From UBA4093 sp036676455 (GTDB taxonomy: Bacteria > Cyanobacteriota > Sericytochromatia > S15B-MN24 > UBA4093): a DNA stretch of 46,345 bases. The translations under genes were made by a program, and so were the position numbers. Position 1 is the first letter of the stretch. Every line of letters begins with the position of its first letter. Positions 8,217 to 18,115 of this stretch are shown piece by piece. The notes under the pieces were generated by a model. That model did no database searches, was not told the DNA's origin, and saw nothing but the letters and a program-made list of their open reading frames with translations. The stretch is from NCBI GenBank assembly GCA_036676455.1, contig JAKFCW010000031.1:1-46345 (forward strand), in the 5' to 3' direction.

Positions 8217-8462
8217 TTACTGGCGGGCGAAGCCAACCGGGCCGCGGGTCTTGGCCTCTTCGGGGGCCTTCGGGCGCCGGAAGACGTAGGGCTTGGCGGT
8301 GATCAGCATCCAGCCGTCGTTGCCGAGCTCGTTCAGCTTGGCCTTGGGGTCGTTGCCCAGGTCCTCCAGGAATTCGTACTCCCACTTGAGCGTCTTGTCT
8401 TCGGCCACGCTAGGCACCAGGGGGGCGCCGGCTCCGGCATCGGCGGCGATCGGGGTCTGCAT
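8217..8462 (-). CDS. DUF4177-like small protein
   Basis: An 81-residue protein. The stretch KWEYEFLEDL ... LNELGNDGWMLI matches the layout of DUF4177 proteins: an aromatic strand, then LN.LG..GW.L. A flexible N-terminus rich in Ala and Pro and a basic Pro-rich C-terminus flank it. AAGGAG sits six bases before the ATG. Function of the family is unknown. Confidence 0.65.
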   Translation of the reverse strand: MQTPIAADAGAGAPLVPSVAEDKTLKWEYEFLEDLGNDPKAKLNELGNDGWMLITAKPYVFRRPKAPEEAKTRGPVGFARQ

Positions 8463-8590
8463 GGGGGCTCCTTTCCGCTGAGAGGGGTGACGCGGGCGAT
8501 CGCCCGGTCAGGCAATCGATCACTCCTTCGATCTTAGTGCCCCCCCGCCCAAATCGCAAGGAAGGCCCGGATGCCGCGCTGAACGCAATC

Positions 8591-8710
8591 TTGGAGGGCG
8601 GGCCTCCGTGCCCGCCAAGGTTGGAGGGCGGGCCTCCGTGCCCGCCAAGGTTGGAGGGCGGGCCTCCGTGCCCGCCAAAGTTGGAGGGCGGGCCTCCGTG
8701 CCCGCCATGG
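8591..8710. repeat. Four contiguous 30-bp tandem repeats, each with an internal hairpin
   Basis: Units start at 8591, 8621, 8651 and 8681. The first two are identical, the third has one change near its end (AAAG for AAGG) and the last ends in CATGG. Each contains GGCGGGC-CTCCGT-GCCCGCC, a 7-bp stem with a six-base loop. There are no spacers, so this is not a CRISPR array. The array fills the divergent region between the DUF4177-like gene and preA and stops just before a TATAAT (8713-8718) that could be the preA -10 box. Confidence 0.9.
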
Positions 8711-8751
8711 CTTATAATGGGTGCGTGCGCCCGATCTGGAAAGAGGTCCCG

Positions 8752-10053
8752 ATGTCCCTGCGAACCGAGTTTTGCGGTGTCAGCTTCCCCAACCCCTTCA
8801 CCCTCGCGTCGGCTCCGCCGACCACCACCGGTGAGATGATCATGCGCGCCTTCGAGGCGGGCTGGGGCGGAGCCATCATCAAGACCGTGACCACGGAGCG
8901 CGAGCGGATCGACAATGTCTCGCCGCGCTTCGCCTCTGCGAACGTCGGCGCGCGCCGGATGTTCGGGTTCCAGAACATCGAGCTCATCTCGGACCGGCCC
9001 CTGGAGGTCTGGCTGGAGGAATGTCGCCGGATCAAGGATCGCTTCCCGGAGCGGGTGCTGATCGGGTCGATCATGGCGTCGGGAGAGGCCAAGGACGACT
9101 GGCTGGAGCTCACCGAGCGCATGCAGGACGCCGGCGTTGACATGATCGAGTGCAACCTCGGCTGCCCGCATGGCATGCCCGAGCGCGGCATGGGCTCGGT
9201 CTGCTCGCAGAACCCCGAGATCACCGGCTCAATCACGCGCTGGGTCACCTCGGTCGCCAGGGTTCCGGTCATCATCAAGCTCTCGCCGAACGTCACCGAC
9301 ATCACGGTGCCGGCAGCCGCGGCGATCGCCAACGGCGCCCACGCCGTCTCGGCCATCAACACCGTCAACGTCATGATGGGCATCGACATCGAGTCCTTCG
9401 AGCCCCAGCCCTCGGTCGCGGGTCAGACCACCTACGGCGGCTACTCGGGCTCGGCCGTGCGCCCCATCGCCCTCAAGGCGGTCTCCGACATCGCCCGCCG
9501 GCATCCCGGCTTCCCCGTCTCGGCCACCGGCGGCATCGCCACCTGGAAGGACGGCGTCGAGTTCCTGCTCTCGGGCGCCAGCAACCTGCAGGTCTGCACC
9601 GAGGTCATGCTCAAGGGCTTCGGGATCATCACCCCCATGCTCAAGGGCATGGAGGAATACCTGGAGCGCAAGGGTTTCGGCTCGGTCAATGAGCTGGTCG
9701 GCCTGGCGCTGCCCCGGATCCAGGACCACTCCAAGCTGAACGTCGATTACCGCCCCAAGGCCGTGATCGACACGGCGCGCTGCATCAAGTGCGACAACTG
9801 CTACACCGCCTGCCTGGACGGTGCCTACCAGGCCATCACCCTGCCGCATCCCGTGGGGACGCCCATCAAGCAGCGGGGCGTGCCCGAGGTTCACCTCGAC
9901 CGCTGCACGGGCTGCTCGCTTTGCACGCATGTCTGCCCGGTCGACTGCATCGATCTGCTCGAGGTGGCCGGAGCGCCGCGCGACGTGACGGGCTACAAGC
10001 AGCTCTCGGTCGGTGACGATGCCCCCTACCGCGGTGCGGCTTGGGCTCCCTAG
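8752..10053 (+). CDS. preA: NAD-dependent dihydropyrimidine dehydrogenase subunit PreA
   Basis: The 433-residue product starts at ATG 8752 (AAGAGG five bases upstream). The N-terminal part is a dihydroorotate-dehydrogenase-type flavin barrel: FPNPFTLASAPPT at the start, ECNLGCPHG at the active site, and AVSATGG-type phosphate binding. The C-terminus carries two 4Fe-4S motifs, CIKCDNCYTAC and CTGCSLCTHVC. The family reduces uracil and thymine in pyrimidine breakdown together with the flavoprotein PreT. PreT is not adjacent, so the electron donor subunit must be elsewhere or the protein has another partner. Expression probably comes from the TATAAT at 8713. Confidence 0.93.
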   Translation: MSLRTEFCGVSFPNPFTLASAPPTTTGEMIMRAFEAGWGGAIIKTVTTERERIDNVSPRFASANVGARRMFGFQNIELISDRPLEVWLEECRRIKDRFPERVLIGSIMASGEAKDDWLELTERMQDAGVDMIECNLGCPHGMPERGMGSVCSQNPEITGSITRWVTSVARVPVIIKLSPNVTDITVPAAAAIANGAHAVSAINTVNVMMGIDIESFEPQPSVAGQTTYGGYSGSAVRPIALKAVSDIARRHPGFPVSATGGIATWKDGVEFLLSGASNLQVCTEVMLKGFGIITPMLKGMEEYLERKGFGSVNELVGLALPRIQDHSKLNVDYRPKAVIDTARCIKCDNCYTACLDGAYQAITLPHPVGTPIKQRGVPEVHLDRCTGCSLCTHVCPVDCIDLLEVAGAPRDVTGYKQLSVGDDAPYRGAAWAP

Positions 10054-10079
10054 CCGGAAAATTCGGTGTTTTGTCCGGC

Positions 10080-10108
10080 TTGATGAAACTTATTGAGTCG
10101 ACGATGAT
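10080..10108 (+). promoter_or_regulatory. Probable promoter of nrfHA
   Basis: TTGATG (10080-10085), a 17-base spacer, GATGAT (10103-10108). A weak hairpin AGCCGGA / TCCGGCT (10052-10080) after preA may separate the two transcripts. I could not find a full FNR palindrome. Confidence 0.45.
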
Positions 10109-10160
10109 GGCCGCTGACATGCTTCCCTGAGCGGGAGGCGACGATAGGGAGGAAAGTCCC

Positions 10161-10619
10161 GTGAGGCGGATTCCCTCGTCCTTCATGGCGCTCGTGGTCT
10201 TCAGCGTGGTCGTCGGGGTGGCCATCGGCCTGGGTGCGTATACCTTTATCTATGCCAAGGGCTACTCCTACCTGACCAACGACCCGCAGGCATGTGCCAA
10301 CTGCCACGTGATGGAGGGGCACTTCACCTCCTGGGTCAAGTCCAGCCACCGCAACGTGGCGTCTTGCAACGACTGCCATACTCCGCACGGCTTGGTTCCC
10401 AAGTACGCCTCCAAGGCCTACAACGGCTTCTTCCACGGGCTGGCCTTCACGACCGGCAACCATCCCAATCCGATCCGGATCAAGCCCATCAACCATGAGA
10501 TCGTCGAGCATTCCTGCGTCGGCTGCCACCAGGCGATCGTCGCCTCCATCACCCCTCCGCATCAGGATCCGCTCTCCTGCACCCGCTGCCACAGCGACGT
10601 CGGCCATGCCTTGCGCTGA
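10161..10619 (+). CDS. nrfH: Cytochrome c nitrite reductase membrane subunit NrfH
   Basis: The 152-residue protein starts at GTG 10161 (GGGAGGA seven bases before). One N-terminal membrane helix (about 8-31) is followed by four CxxCH haem sites at C45, C69, C119 and C140, the layout of NrfH/NapC quinol dehydrogenases. It takes electrons from the quinone pool and passes them to NrfA on the outer face of the membrane. The nrfA start is 23 bases after its stop, so the two form an operon. Confidence 0.95.
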   Translation: MRRIPSSFMALVVFSVVVGVAIGLGAYTFIYAKGYSYLTNDPQACANCHVMEGHFTSWVKSSHRNVASCNDCHTPHGLVPKYASKAYNGFFHGLAFTTGNHPNPIRIKPINHEIVEHSCVGCHQAIVASITPPHQDPLSCTRCHSDVGHALR

Positions 10620-10642
10620 TTCATTCCTAAGGTGAGGTGATC

Positions 10643-12067
<1,425 letters not shown>

Positions 12068-12092
12068 AACTTCGTAGCCGCGGGCGCTAGTC

Positions 12093-13493
12093 TCAGGCGT
12101 GGGATTTGAGCGCCTGAAACTGGCGAACCTCGCGCTGGCTGCGGATGAACTCGACCGTCGAGGCCGCCAGCGGGTGCAGGCGGTCCTCGCTGGTGACGCT
12201 GCTCCAGTCATGGCCCTTGACGACCAGGACGGTGGAGGTGAGGTCGCGGAAGCCGCGGACGATCCGGCCGTGCAGGAGGATGAGCGCGGACTGCATGATG
12301 TAGCGGGCCGTCTGATCGTCCTGGCGGGCGCTGGGGCCGGCCCAGCGCTCGAGCACGGGCACGAAGTCGAGGGCGGAATCGAGCTCTTCGAGGGGGCGCT
12401 TGAGCGCGTTCTCGACCACGTGGATGACGTTTTCGGTGTCGAGCGGATACAGGGCGGCGAAGAAGCTGCGGAGGATCTGCGGGTCGCGCTGAGCGCCCAG
12501 CGCGTTGGCCGCGTATCGGACGACGTCCGCATCGTCGTCCGAGAGCGCCCGGCAAAGCGCCTCGGTCACGCTGGGGGCGGAGTGGCCCGCGAGGGCCAGC
12601 ACGGCGGCGCGGCGCAGCTCCGGATCGGGGTCGGTCAGCACCTGGGCGATCGCCGTGATCCCCTGGGGGTGATCGATCGCGCGAAGCGCCGCGATGGCTT
12701 CCATGCGGCCCAGGGCCTGGGGATCGAGGACGATCCGGCAGAGGCGCTCGAGCAGGCCGGGGGGATTGAGGTCGCTCAGCGCGCGGATGGCGGCCTTGAC
12801 CGTCGCCTCGACCCGGGCGCTGGAAAGCGCCTGCATCAGGGGCTCGACGCTGGCTTCCGGGCTGATCTCCCGCATGACCTCGATCATGCGCTCGCCGGAA
12901 ACCGCTCCGGCCTCGGGCAGGAGGCGGCAGAGCGTCTCGAAGGCTTCCATGCCGTACTTTTCGAGGGCCTTGGCGATCACCCGGGCGATCTCGGGGTTGC
13001 CGGAAAGCGCGCGGCAAAGCGGCTCGATGGCTGCCTCGTCCTTGCGATGGGCCAGGGCCAGCGCCGCGGCAGCCACCACTTGCTCGTCGGTGTCCTTGAG
13101 GGCCTGGCAAAGGAACTCGGTGGCGCGCGGCTCGTCGAAGGAGGCGAGCCCCATGGCGGCGGCGCGCCGGATGAAGGGGTTGGTATCCGCGAGGACGGCT
13201 CCCAGGGGTTCGATGGCCGCCAGAGAGCCCGTCATCGCCAGGCTCTCGACCGCCACCCGCCGCATGTCGAGCTCGTGGTGGTTGAGGATGGTGATCAGCA
13301 AGTTCGTGGCCTTGGCGCTGCCAAGACGGCCGAGGCCCTGAAGGCCGGTGATCCGTTCTTGCTTGGACAGGGAGCGGATCTGGCGGCTGAGGTAGGGGAA
13401 GGTACCCGGAATGAGGCCCCCGATGAACAGGGAGGTGACGACTCCGCCGCCGATGGTCAGGGCCACCAGGGGCATCAACATGGTCTCGCTCAT
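12093..13493 (-). CDS. HEAT-repeat protein with N-terminal membrane segment
   Basis: The 466-residue protein starts at ATG 13493 (GAGG four bases before). Residues about 5-28 form a hydrophobic helix that can anchor it. From about 38 to 345 come roughly nine or ten alpha-helical repeats of about 31 residues, with the HEAT/PBS pattern (AIEPLCRAL, RRAAVLALAGH, VVRYAANALG). The C-terminal 100 residues are different and unrecognised. HEAT arrays are protein-interaction scaffolds; no partner can be named. It converges on nrfA but its transcript starts next to proS, with which it shares a divergent promoter region. Confidence 0.8.
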   Translation of the reverse strand: MSETMLMPLVALTIGGGVVTSLFIGGLIPGTFPYLSRQIRSLSKQERITGLQGLGRLGSAKATNLLITILNHHELDMRRVAVESLAMTGSLAAIEPLGAVLADTNPFIRRAAAMGLASFDEPRATEFLCQALKDTDEQVVAAAALALAHRKDEAAIEPLCRALSGNPEIARVIAKALEKYGMEAFETLCRLLPEAGAVSGERMIEVMREISPEASVEPLMQALSSARVEATVKAAIRALSDLNPPGLLERLCRIVLDPQALGRMEAIAALRAIDHPQGITAIAQVLTDPDPELRRAAVLALAGHSAPSVTEALCRALSDDDADVVRYAANALGAQRDPQILRSFFAALYPLDTENVIHVVENALKRPLEELDSALDFVPVLERWAGPSARQDDQTARYIMQSALILLHGRIVRGFRDLTSTVLVVKGHDWSSVTSEDRLHPLAASTVEFIRSQREVRQFQALKSHA

Positions 13494-13666
13494 CGCCTCT
13501 ACTCCGTGTCCTTGGCTCCGCCTTGGCCGTCTCCAATGCGGGAGGGCGGAACATAACATCGCTATGCTGGCATTATGACACGATTTCAGCCCGGCGTAAC
13601 CCCCCGAGGCCCAACTCGGGCGAGCGCAATCATGGGTACCGCCCCTCGAACGAGCGTCATTCCCGC

Positions 13667-13672
13667 TATAAT
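13667..13672 (+). promoter_or_regulatory. Putative -10 box of proS
   Basis: TATAAT 43 bases before the proS start codon; no good -35 box is 16-18 bases upstream. The intergenic region 13494-13709 also has to hold the divergent HEAT-gene promoter. Confidence 0.45.
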
Positions 13673-13709
13673 GGGGAGACGCATACTTTCGCTAAGGAGA
13701 CCTTCTTCG

Positions 13710-15500
13710 ATGAAACTGTCGCAGATGCTCGCCCCCACGCTGCGGGAAGTCCCCGCCGAGGCCGAGATCGTCAGCCACCAGCTGCTGCTGCGCGCCGGCC
13801 TGATCCGGCGGGTGACGCCCGGCGTCTACAACCTCTATCCCTTGATGTGGCGCGTGACCCGCAAGGTCGAGCAGATCGTCCGCGAGGAGATGGACCGCTC
13901 GGGAGCGCTCGAGCTGCGCATGCCGATCCTCAACCCGGCGGAGCTCTGGGAGCAGTCCGGTCGCTGGCAGGTCTACGGCAAGGAGATGTTCCGCCTCCAG
14001 AACCGCCACGAGCGCTGGGAGCTGCTGGGCCCCACCCACGAGGAGACCGTGACGGCGATCGCCCGCGACGAGCTGCGCTCCTACCGCCAGCTGCCCGTCA
14101 ACCTCTACCAGATCCAGGTCAAATTCCGCGACGAGATTCGCCCCCGCTTCGGCCTGCTGCGCGGCCGCGAGTTCATCATGAAGGACGCCTACTCCTTCCA
14201 CACCGACACCGACAGCCTGGAAGAAACCTACGCGGTCATGTGCCGGACCTACACCCGGATCTTCGAGCGCTGCGGCCTCATGACCCGCATGGTCGAGTCC
14301 GACGTGGGCGCCATCGGCGGCTCGGCCGCCCATGAGTTCATGGTGGTCGTCGACACCGCCGGCGGCGAGAACGACCTCTTGTTCTGCGACGCCTGCGACT
14401 ACGCGGCCAACGTCGAGCGCGCGGAGAGCTCGCTGGACGTCAAGCACCTCGCCGCCAAGATTCCCCCCGAGGACCTCCTGCCCATGCAGAAGGTGTCCAC
14501 CCCGGGCACCAAGACCATCGAGCAGCTCTCCAGCTTCCTCAAGGTCGCGCCCTCCCAGATCGTCAAGACCCTGGTCTACCGCCTCGAGCAGCACGTCGAG
14601 GGCTCCGAGACGCCCAAGGTCCTCTTCGTCGCGGCCCTGATTCGCGGCGACCTCGAGGTCAACGAGATCAAGCTCGCCAACGCGCTTGGCGGCGCACTCG
14701 ACATGCGCATGGCCAACGAGGCCGAGATCCTGGAACGGGCGGGCGCTCCCGCGGGCTTCGTCGGACCGATGGGCCTGAAGGTCGATCGCGTGGTCGCCGA
14801 CGAATCGGTCCGGCACATGCAGAACTTCGTCATCGGGCCCAACGAGGCCGACATGCACTTCGTCAACGCCAACTGGTACCGCGACTACACCCCCGCCGAG
14901 TGGGTGGACGTGCGCCTCGCCAAGGCCGACGAGATCTGCGGCCGCTGCCACGAGGGACACCTCAAGGCCGCCAAGGGCATCGAGGTCGGCAACACCTTCA
15001 AGCTGGGCACGAAGTACTCGGCCAAGATGAACGCCACCTTCATGGACGCCGACGGCGCCGAGAAGCCCTTCGTGATGGGCTGCTACGGCATCGGCGTCAC
15101 CCGCACGGCCCAGGCCGCGGTCGAGAGCCTGCATGACGAGAACGGGATCAAGTGGCCGGTGGCGATCGCCCCCTACCACCTCGTCGTCGTGCCGGTCAAC
15201 ATCGCCGACGCCGAGGTCTCCAGGGTCGCGAACGACCTCTACCAGGAAGCGCTGTCTGCGGGCGTCGAGGTGGTGATCGACGATCGCGACGAGCGCGCGG
15301 GCGTCAAGTTCAAGGATGCGGACCTGATCGGCTACCCCGTCCGGATCACCGTCGGCAAGACCATCAAGGATGGTCTCGTCGAGATGAAGTTCCGGATGGA
15401 GGGCAATACCGAGACCGTGGCCATTCCCGAGGCGATCGCCCGGGCTAAGGCTTACGTGAAGGCTGCCTTCGAAGGCAAAGCCGCCGCCGCAACGCTGTAA
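13710..15500 (+). CDS. proS: Prolyl-tRNA synthetase, bacterial type with editing domain
   Basis: The 596-residue enzyme charges tRNA-Pro in the cytoplasm. The start at ATG 13710 has TAAGGAGA nine bases upstream. Class II motifs are clear: RRVTPGVYNLYPL at the N-terminus, LLGPTHEETVT, and FRDEIRPRFGLLRGREFIMKD in two overlapping pieces. Between motifs 2 and 3 lies the long YbaK-like insertion (about 230-400) that removes misactivated alanine. Motif 3 (GCYGIGVTRT) and a C-terminal anticodon-binding domain follow. Length is normal for the bacterial type. No T-box or other leader could be recognised. Confidence 0.96.
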   Translation: MKLSQMLAPTLREVPAEAEIVSHQLLLRAGLIRRVTPGVYNLYPLMWRVTRKVEQIVREEMDRSGALELRMPILNPAELWEQSGRWQVYGKEMFRLQNRHERWELLGPTHEETVTAIARDELRSYRQLPVNLYQIQVKFRDEIRPRFGLLRGREFIMKDAYSFHTDTDSLEETYAVMCRTYTRIFERCGLMTRMVESDVGAIGGSAAHEFMVVVDTAGGENDLLFCDACDYAANVERAESSLDVKHLAAKIPPEDLLPMQKVSTPGTKTIEQLSSFLKVAPSQIVKTLVYRLEQHVEGSETPKVLFVAALIRGDLEVNEIKLANALGGALDMRMANEAEILERAGAPAGFVGPMGLKVDRVVADESVRHMQNFVIGPNEADMHFVNANWYRDYTPAEWVDVRLAKADEICGRCHEGHLKAAKGIEVGNTFKLGTKYSAKMNATFMDADGAEKPFVMGCYGIGVTRTAQAAVESLHDENGIKWPVAIAPYHLVVVPVNIADAEVSRVANDLYQEALSAGVEVVIDDRDERAGVKFKDADLIGYPVRITVGKTIKDGLVEMKFRMEGNTETVAIPEAIARAKAYVKAAFEGKAAAATL

Positions 15501-15510
15501 AATCGGGTAT

Positions 15511-15554
15511 AAGGGCCCATGAGGGGGCTGTCGTTCCCCCATGGGCCTTCTCGC
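15511..15554 (+). terminator. Hairpin after proS
   Basis: AAGGGCCCATGAGGGGG pairs with CCCCCATGGGCCTT, with two single-base bulges. It is very stable but has no T tract. It lies in the 80 bases between proS and the HDOD gene, so it may terminate proS or separate expression of the two genes. Confidence 0.55.
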
Positions 15555-15580
15555 CCCCCATCCCCGCCGGAGGAGAAATC

Positions 15581-16444
15581 GTGACCAACAAGCTCGAATC
15601 GTTCCTGATGCAGAAACTGGACAACCTGCCCCAGTTCGCCTTTTCTCCGGCGATGAACGACGTCATGGCCATGCTCGACGATCCCACCATTCCCATGGAG
15701 GCGATCGCCGAGAAGATCCAGGGAGATCCGATCCTTTCCAAGGCCGTCCTCAACACCAGCTCGCAGACCGCGCATCGCGCGATGCAGAGCGTCCACCAGG
15801 CGATCCGCCTGACGGGCCTGCAGACGGTCAAGGCCTTCATCACCTCGACCCTGGAAGCGGACACCCAGAGCACGCTCGACGGCAACACCTTCGAGATCAT
15901 GCAGGGACGCTTGTGGCAACATTCCCAGCAGGTCGCCATCTGCTGCCAGCTGCTGGCCGCGGAGTGGGACTACCCCAACCTCTCGCAGGCCTACACGGCG
16001 GGCTTGTTCCACGACATCGGCGAGGCCGTTCTCAACGCCTTCGCCTACGACGAGATCTGTGACGCCATCAAGCTGACCCAGGCCAAGGCGATCGCCACGT
16101 ACACGGCGGAAGACCGGGCCCTCGGCTTCAACCACGCCTACTTCGGAGCCAAGGTCGCCGAGCGCTGGGGCCTTCCTCCGGCCATCGTCGAACCCATCGC
16201 CCTCCATCACCAGCCCCGGGAAGCCCAGCTCAACAAGAAGCTGGTGAAGATCGTCCACCTGGCCGACGTCGCCGTCCACTGCAACCAGACCAAGCTGCCC
16301 CTGGGCATCTCGCTCTTCCCGGTGGACAAGGCGGTGCTCGCCGAGTTGCCCTTCCCCAAGGAGCACCTCCTGGAGTTGGCCCAGAAGGCCGCCGACCTGC
16401 TCGCCAAGATCGAGGCCTCGGCCCCGGCTGGCGCGACGCCCTGA
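15581..16444 (+). CDS. HDOD domain protein
   Basis: The 287-residue protein starts at GTG 15581 behind GGAGGAGA. It has the HDOD fold signature: an opening LPQFAFSPAMNDVMAMLDD, repeated helices with ILSKAVLNTSS, and a degenerate HD core (FHDIGEAVLN) followed by ALHHQP. HDOD proteins act in signalling and cell-cycle or stress control and are thought to be non-catalytic or weakly catalytic relatives of HD-GYP phosphodiesterases. No GGDEF, EAL or receiver domain is attached. A small hairpin GCCCG-aac-CGGGC follows the stop. Confidence 0.85.
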   Translation: MTNKLESFLMQKLDNLPQFAFSPAMNDVMAMLDDPTIPMEAIAEKIQGDPILSKAVLNTSSQTAHRAMQSVHQAIRLTGLQTVKAFITSTLEADTQSTLDGNTFEIMQGRLWQHSQQVAICCQLLAAEWDYPNLSQAYTAGLFHDIGEAVLNAFAYDEICDAIKLTQAKAIATYTAEDRALGFNHAYFGAKVAERWGLPPAIVEPIALHHQPREAQLNKKLVKIVHLADVAVHCNQTKLPLGISLFPVDKAVLAELPFPKEHLLELAQKAADLLAKIEASAPAGATP

Positions 16445-16489
16445 TCACCGGCCCGAACCGGGCTTCCTGTCTCGCCTTTCACCTGACCC

Positions 16490-16536
16490 ATGGCGCCTGA
16501 AGCATGTCCTCGTTCTCGGGGAGCTGCAGGCGCCAT
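16490..16536. promoter_or_regulatory. 10-bp inverted repeat upstream of a membrane-protein gene
   Basis: ATGGCGCCTG (16490-16499) and CAGGCGCCAT (16527-16536) are perfectly complementary across 27 bases, just upstream of the promoter at 16563. It could be an operator or an RNA hairpin. Confidence 0.4.
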
Positions 16537-16562
16537 TCGGCTATCACCCGCCGTACGTGCAT

Positions 16563-16590
16563 TTACGGGAGCGGGCGCGCTCCTTATGCT
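16563..16590 (+). promoter_or_regulatory. Putative promoter
   Basis: TTACGG (16563-16568), 16-base spacer, TATGCT (16585-16590), 30 bases before the start codon of the gene at 16620. Confidence 0.45.
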
Positions 16591-16619
16591 CGTGCGTGAG
16601 GATGGAAAGGAGGAGGGGG

Positions 16620-17042
16620 ATGGCAAACTTGCGAGTTGAGCGTAAACACGGGTCGAGCAACTGGTGGATCTGGGCGTTGATTGCCGCAGCGGTGGTGCTG
16701 CTGTTCTTCGCCTTGTTCGGATGGTGGGGACGCCAGAATCAGCAGGCGGGACTCTACGATGCCGAGCGTCGGGAAGCCGTCACTTACGAAGGACAGGCCT
16801 GGATCCCGGCAGGAAACGCGGTCACCTTCCCCGAGGATCAGATGGTGGTCGTGGGCCAGAGCGAGCAGGGCCACACGCTCTATGCTAACCGGGCACAAGG
16901 CTACAAGGAAGGCGGCGGAGCGGGGCAGATCACTCCCGACACCGCCCCCAAGTCCTATGATCGCATCTACGTGAAGACCACCGATGGGCAGTACGTTCCG
17001 CTATTCCAGCAGTCCGGGCTCGAGCAGACCCCTCAGCAGTAA
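16620..17042 (+). CDS. Single-pass membrane protein of unknown function
   Basis: The 140-residue product has a basic N-terminus, one membrane helix (about 14-36, WWIWALIAAAVVLLFF) and a soluble tail of about 100 residues rich in Gln and Tyr. The tail pattern (ITPDTAPKSYDRIYVKTTDG) suggests a small beta domain. The long purine-rich AAAGGAGGAGGGGG before ATG 16620 fixes the start. It is transcribed alone; the next gene is convergent. Confidence 0.65.
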   Translation: MANLRVERKHGSSNWWIWALIAAAVVLLFFALFGWWGRQNQQAGLYDAERREAVTYEGQAWIPAGNAVTFPEDQMVVVGQSEQGHTLYANRAQGYKEGGGAGQITPDTAPKSYDRIYVKTTDGQYVPLFQQSGLEQTPQQ

Positions 17043-17091
17043 CGCATGCCGCAAGCCAGGGGCTGGGAATCCGGCCCCATTTTTGATGGGG

Positions 17092-17643
17092 TCATGGCCG
17101 GGTGACGGGGTAGTCCCGCGCTTCCCAGTCCAGCATGCCCCCCGTCACGTTGCGGAGGTGCTCGAAGCCCTTGGCTTCCAGAGCCCGCGTGGCCCTGGCG
17201 GAGCGCTTGCCCGAACGGCAGATGACGAGGTAGGCCCCGCTGGGATCCAGCTCGGGCGCCCAGGTGTCGAGGCTGCCCAGGGGGAGGTTGCGGGCGCCGG
17301 GGATGTGCCCGGCCTGGTACTCGTGGGGCTCGCGCACGTCGATCACCGTGACGCCCTGCGTGCTGAGGGCATGGGCCTCGGCGACGTCGATGCTCTGGAC
17401 GCCCTGGATCGTGACGCGCGCCGGAGCGCCTGCGGCTGGCTGGGAATTTGCGGCTGGCTGGGAATTTGCGGCTGGCTGGTCTGCGGCTTGCGCATCCGCA
17501 GCCTGGCGGGCCGTGAACGCGGCGCAGCCCGAGACACCGAGTGCCGAGAGGCCGAGTACCGCCGCGCAAAGCGCCGCGACGCAACGCGCCGGGACACCTC
17601 GCGTCGAAGCGCGCGGGAGAGCGGGGATGGCTGCGTGGCGCAT
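17092..17643 (-). CDS. Rhodanese-domain lipoprotein
   Basis: The 183-residue protein has a signal peptide with lipobox GVSGC (lipidated C40), a short PAANSQ-type repeat linker and a rhodanese domain (about 77-183). The catalytic cysteine sits in VICRSGKRSA (C142), and VIDVREPHEY and GHIPGARNLPL are present. Rhodaneses transfer sulfane sulfur; this one would act at the outer face of the membrane. The linker is encoded by an 18-base tandem repeat (about 2.7 copies, 17431-17479) that can change length. GGAGG lies five bases before ATG 17643. It is the last gene of a three-gene minus-strand operon. Confidence 0.88.
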   Translation of the reverse strand: MRHAAIPALPRASTRGVPARCVAALCAAVLGLSALGVSGCAAFTARQAADAQAADQPAANSQPAANSQPAAGAPARVTIQGVQSIDVAEAHALSTQGVTVIDVREPHEYQAGHIPGARNLPLGSLDTWAPELDPSGAYLVICRSGKRSARATRALEAKGFEHLRNVTGGMLDWEARDYPVTRP

Positions 17644-17656
17644 GGAACCTCCGTCA

Positions 17657-18115
17657 TCATGGCAGCGGGGGGCGATCGTCCTCATCGTAGACCGTGAGGC
17701 CCTCGGCTTCAAGCATCGCGGCGGTGAGGCCCTTCCCGGGCTTGAGCCCCCCGCTGAACGTGCCGTCGTAGATCTGTTTCGCCCCGCAGGAGGGGCTGCG
17801 GGCCTTGAGGATGGCGGCCGTCGCGCCGCAGCTGCGGGCGATCGACAGGGTCTCGCGGGCGCCCGCGAGGAAGGCGTCGGTCACGTCCGTGCCGTCCTGG
17901 CGGGTGATCCGGGCCAGGCCTGCGAGGGCGGCGACTCCGTCGCCGCCTTGCAGCTCGGCCGGGGGGCGCGGGGTGGGAAGGCCTCCGAGTTGCTCGGGGC
18001 AGACCGGGAGGGCGCGGCCTTCCTCGACTAGCTGGGCAAGCTCGGGGTAGCCGTCGAAGCCGCCTCCGTCGTAGCGGCAGCGATTGCCGATCAGGCAGGC
18101 GCTGATCAGGATCAT
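17657..18115 (-). CDS. DUF523 family protein
   Basis: The 152-residue protein shows the conserved DUF523 blocks: ISACLIGNRCRYDGG at the N-terminus, VCPEQLGGLPTPRPPAE in the middle and KARSPSCGAKQIYDG near the end, with four conserved cysteines. The biochemical role of the family is not established. Its ATG overlaps the stop codon of the upstream hydrolase (ATGA), so the two are translationally coupled. The rhodanese gene starts 13 bases after its stop. Conserved cysteines next to a sulfur transferase hint at sulfur chemistry, which is inference only. Confidence 0.88.
   Translation of the reverse strand: MILISACLIGNRCRYDGGGFDGYPELAQLVEEGRALPVCPEQLGGLPTPRPPAELQGGDGVAALAGLARITRQDGTDVTDAFLAGARETLSIARSCGATAAILKARSPSCGAKQIYDGTFSGGLKPGKGLTAAMLEAEGLTVYDEDDRPPLP

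Noticed and set aside
8591..8710. CRISPR-like array of 30-bp repeats
   Set aside because: The repeats touch each other with no spacers, and no cas genes are present.
12099..13556. Long plus-strand frame (about 485 codons) opposite the HEAT-repeat gene
   Set aside because: Antisense shadow of a clear HEAT-repeat protein in GC-rich DNA; no ribosome site and low-complexity Gly/Arg/Asp composition.
13692..15542. Long minus-strand frame opposite proS
   Set aside because: Shadow of prolyl-tRNA synthetase; composition (Val/Asp/Leu/Gly/His) typical of an antisense frame.
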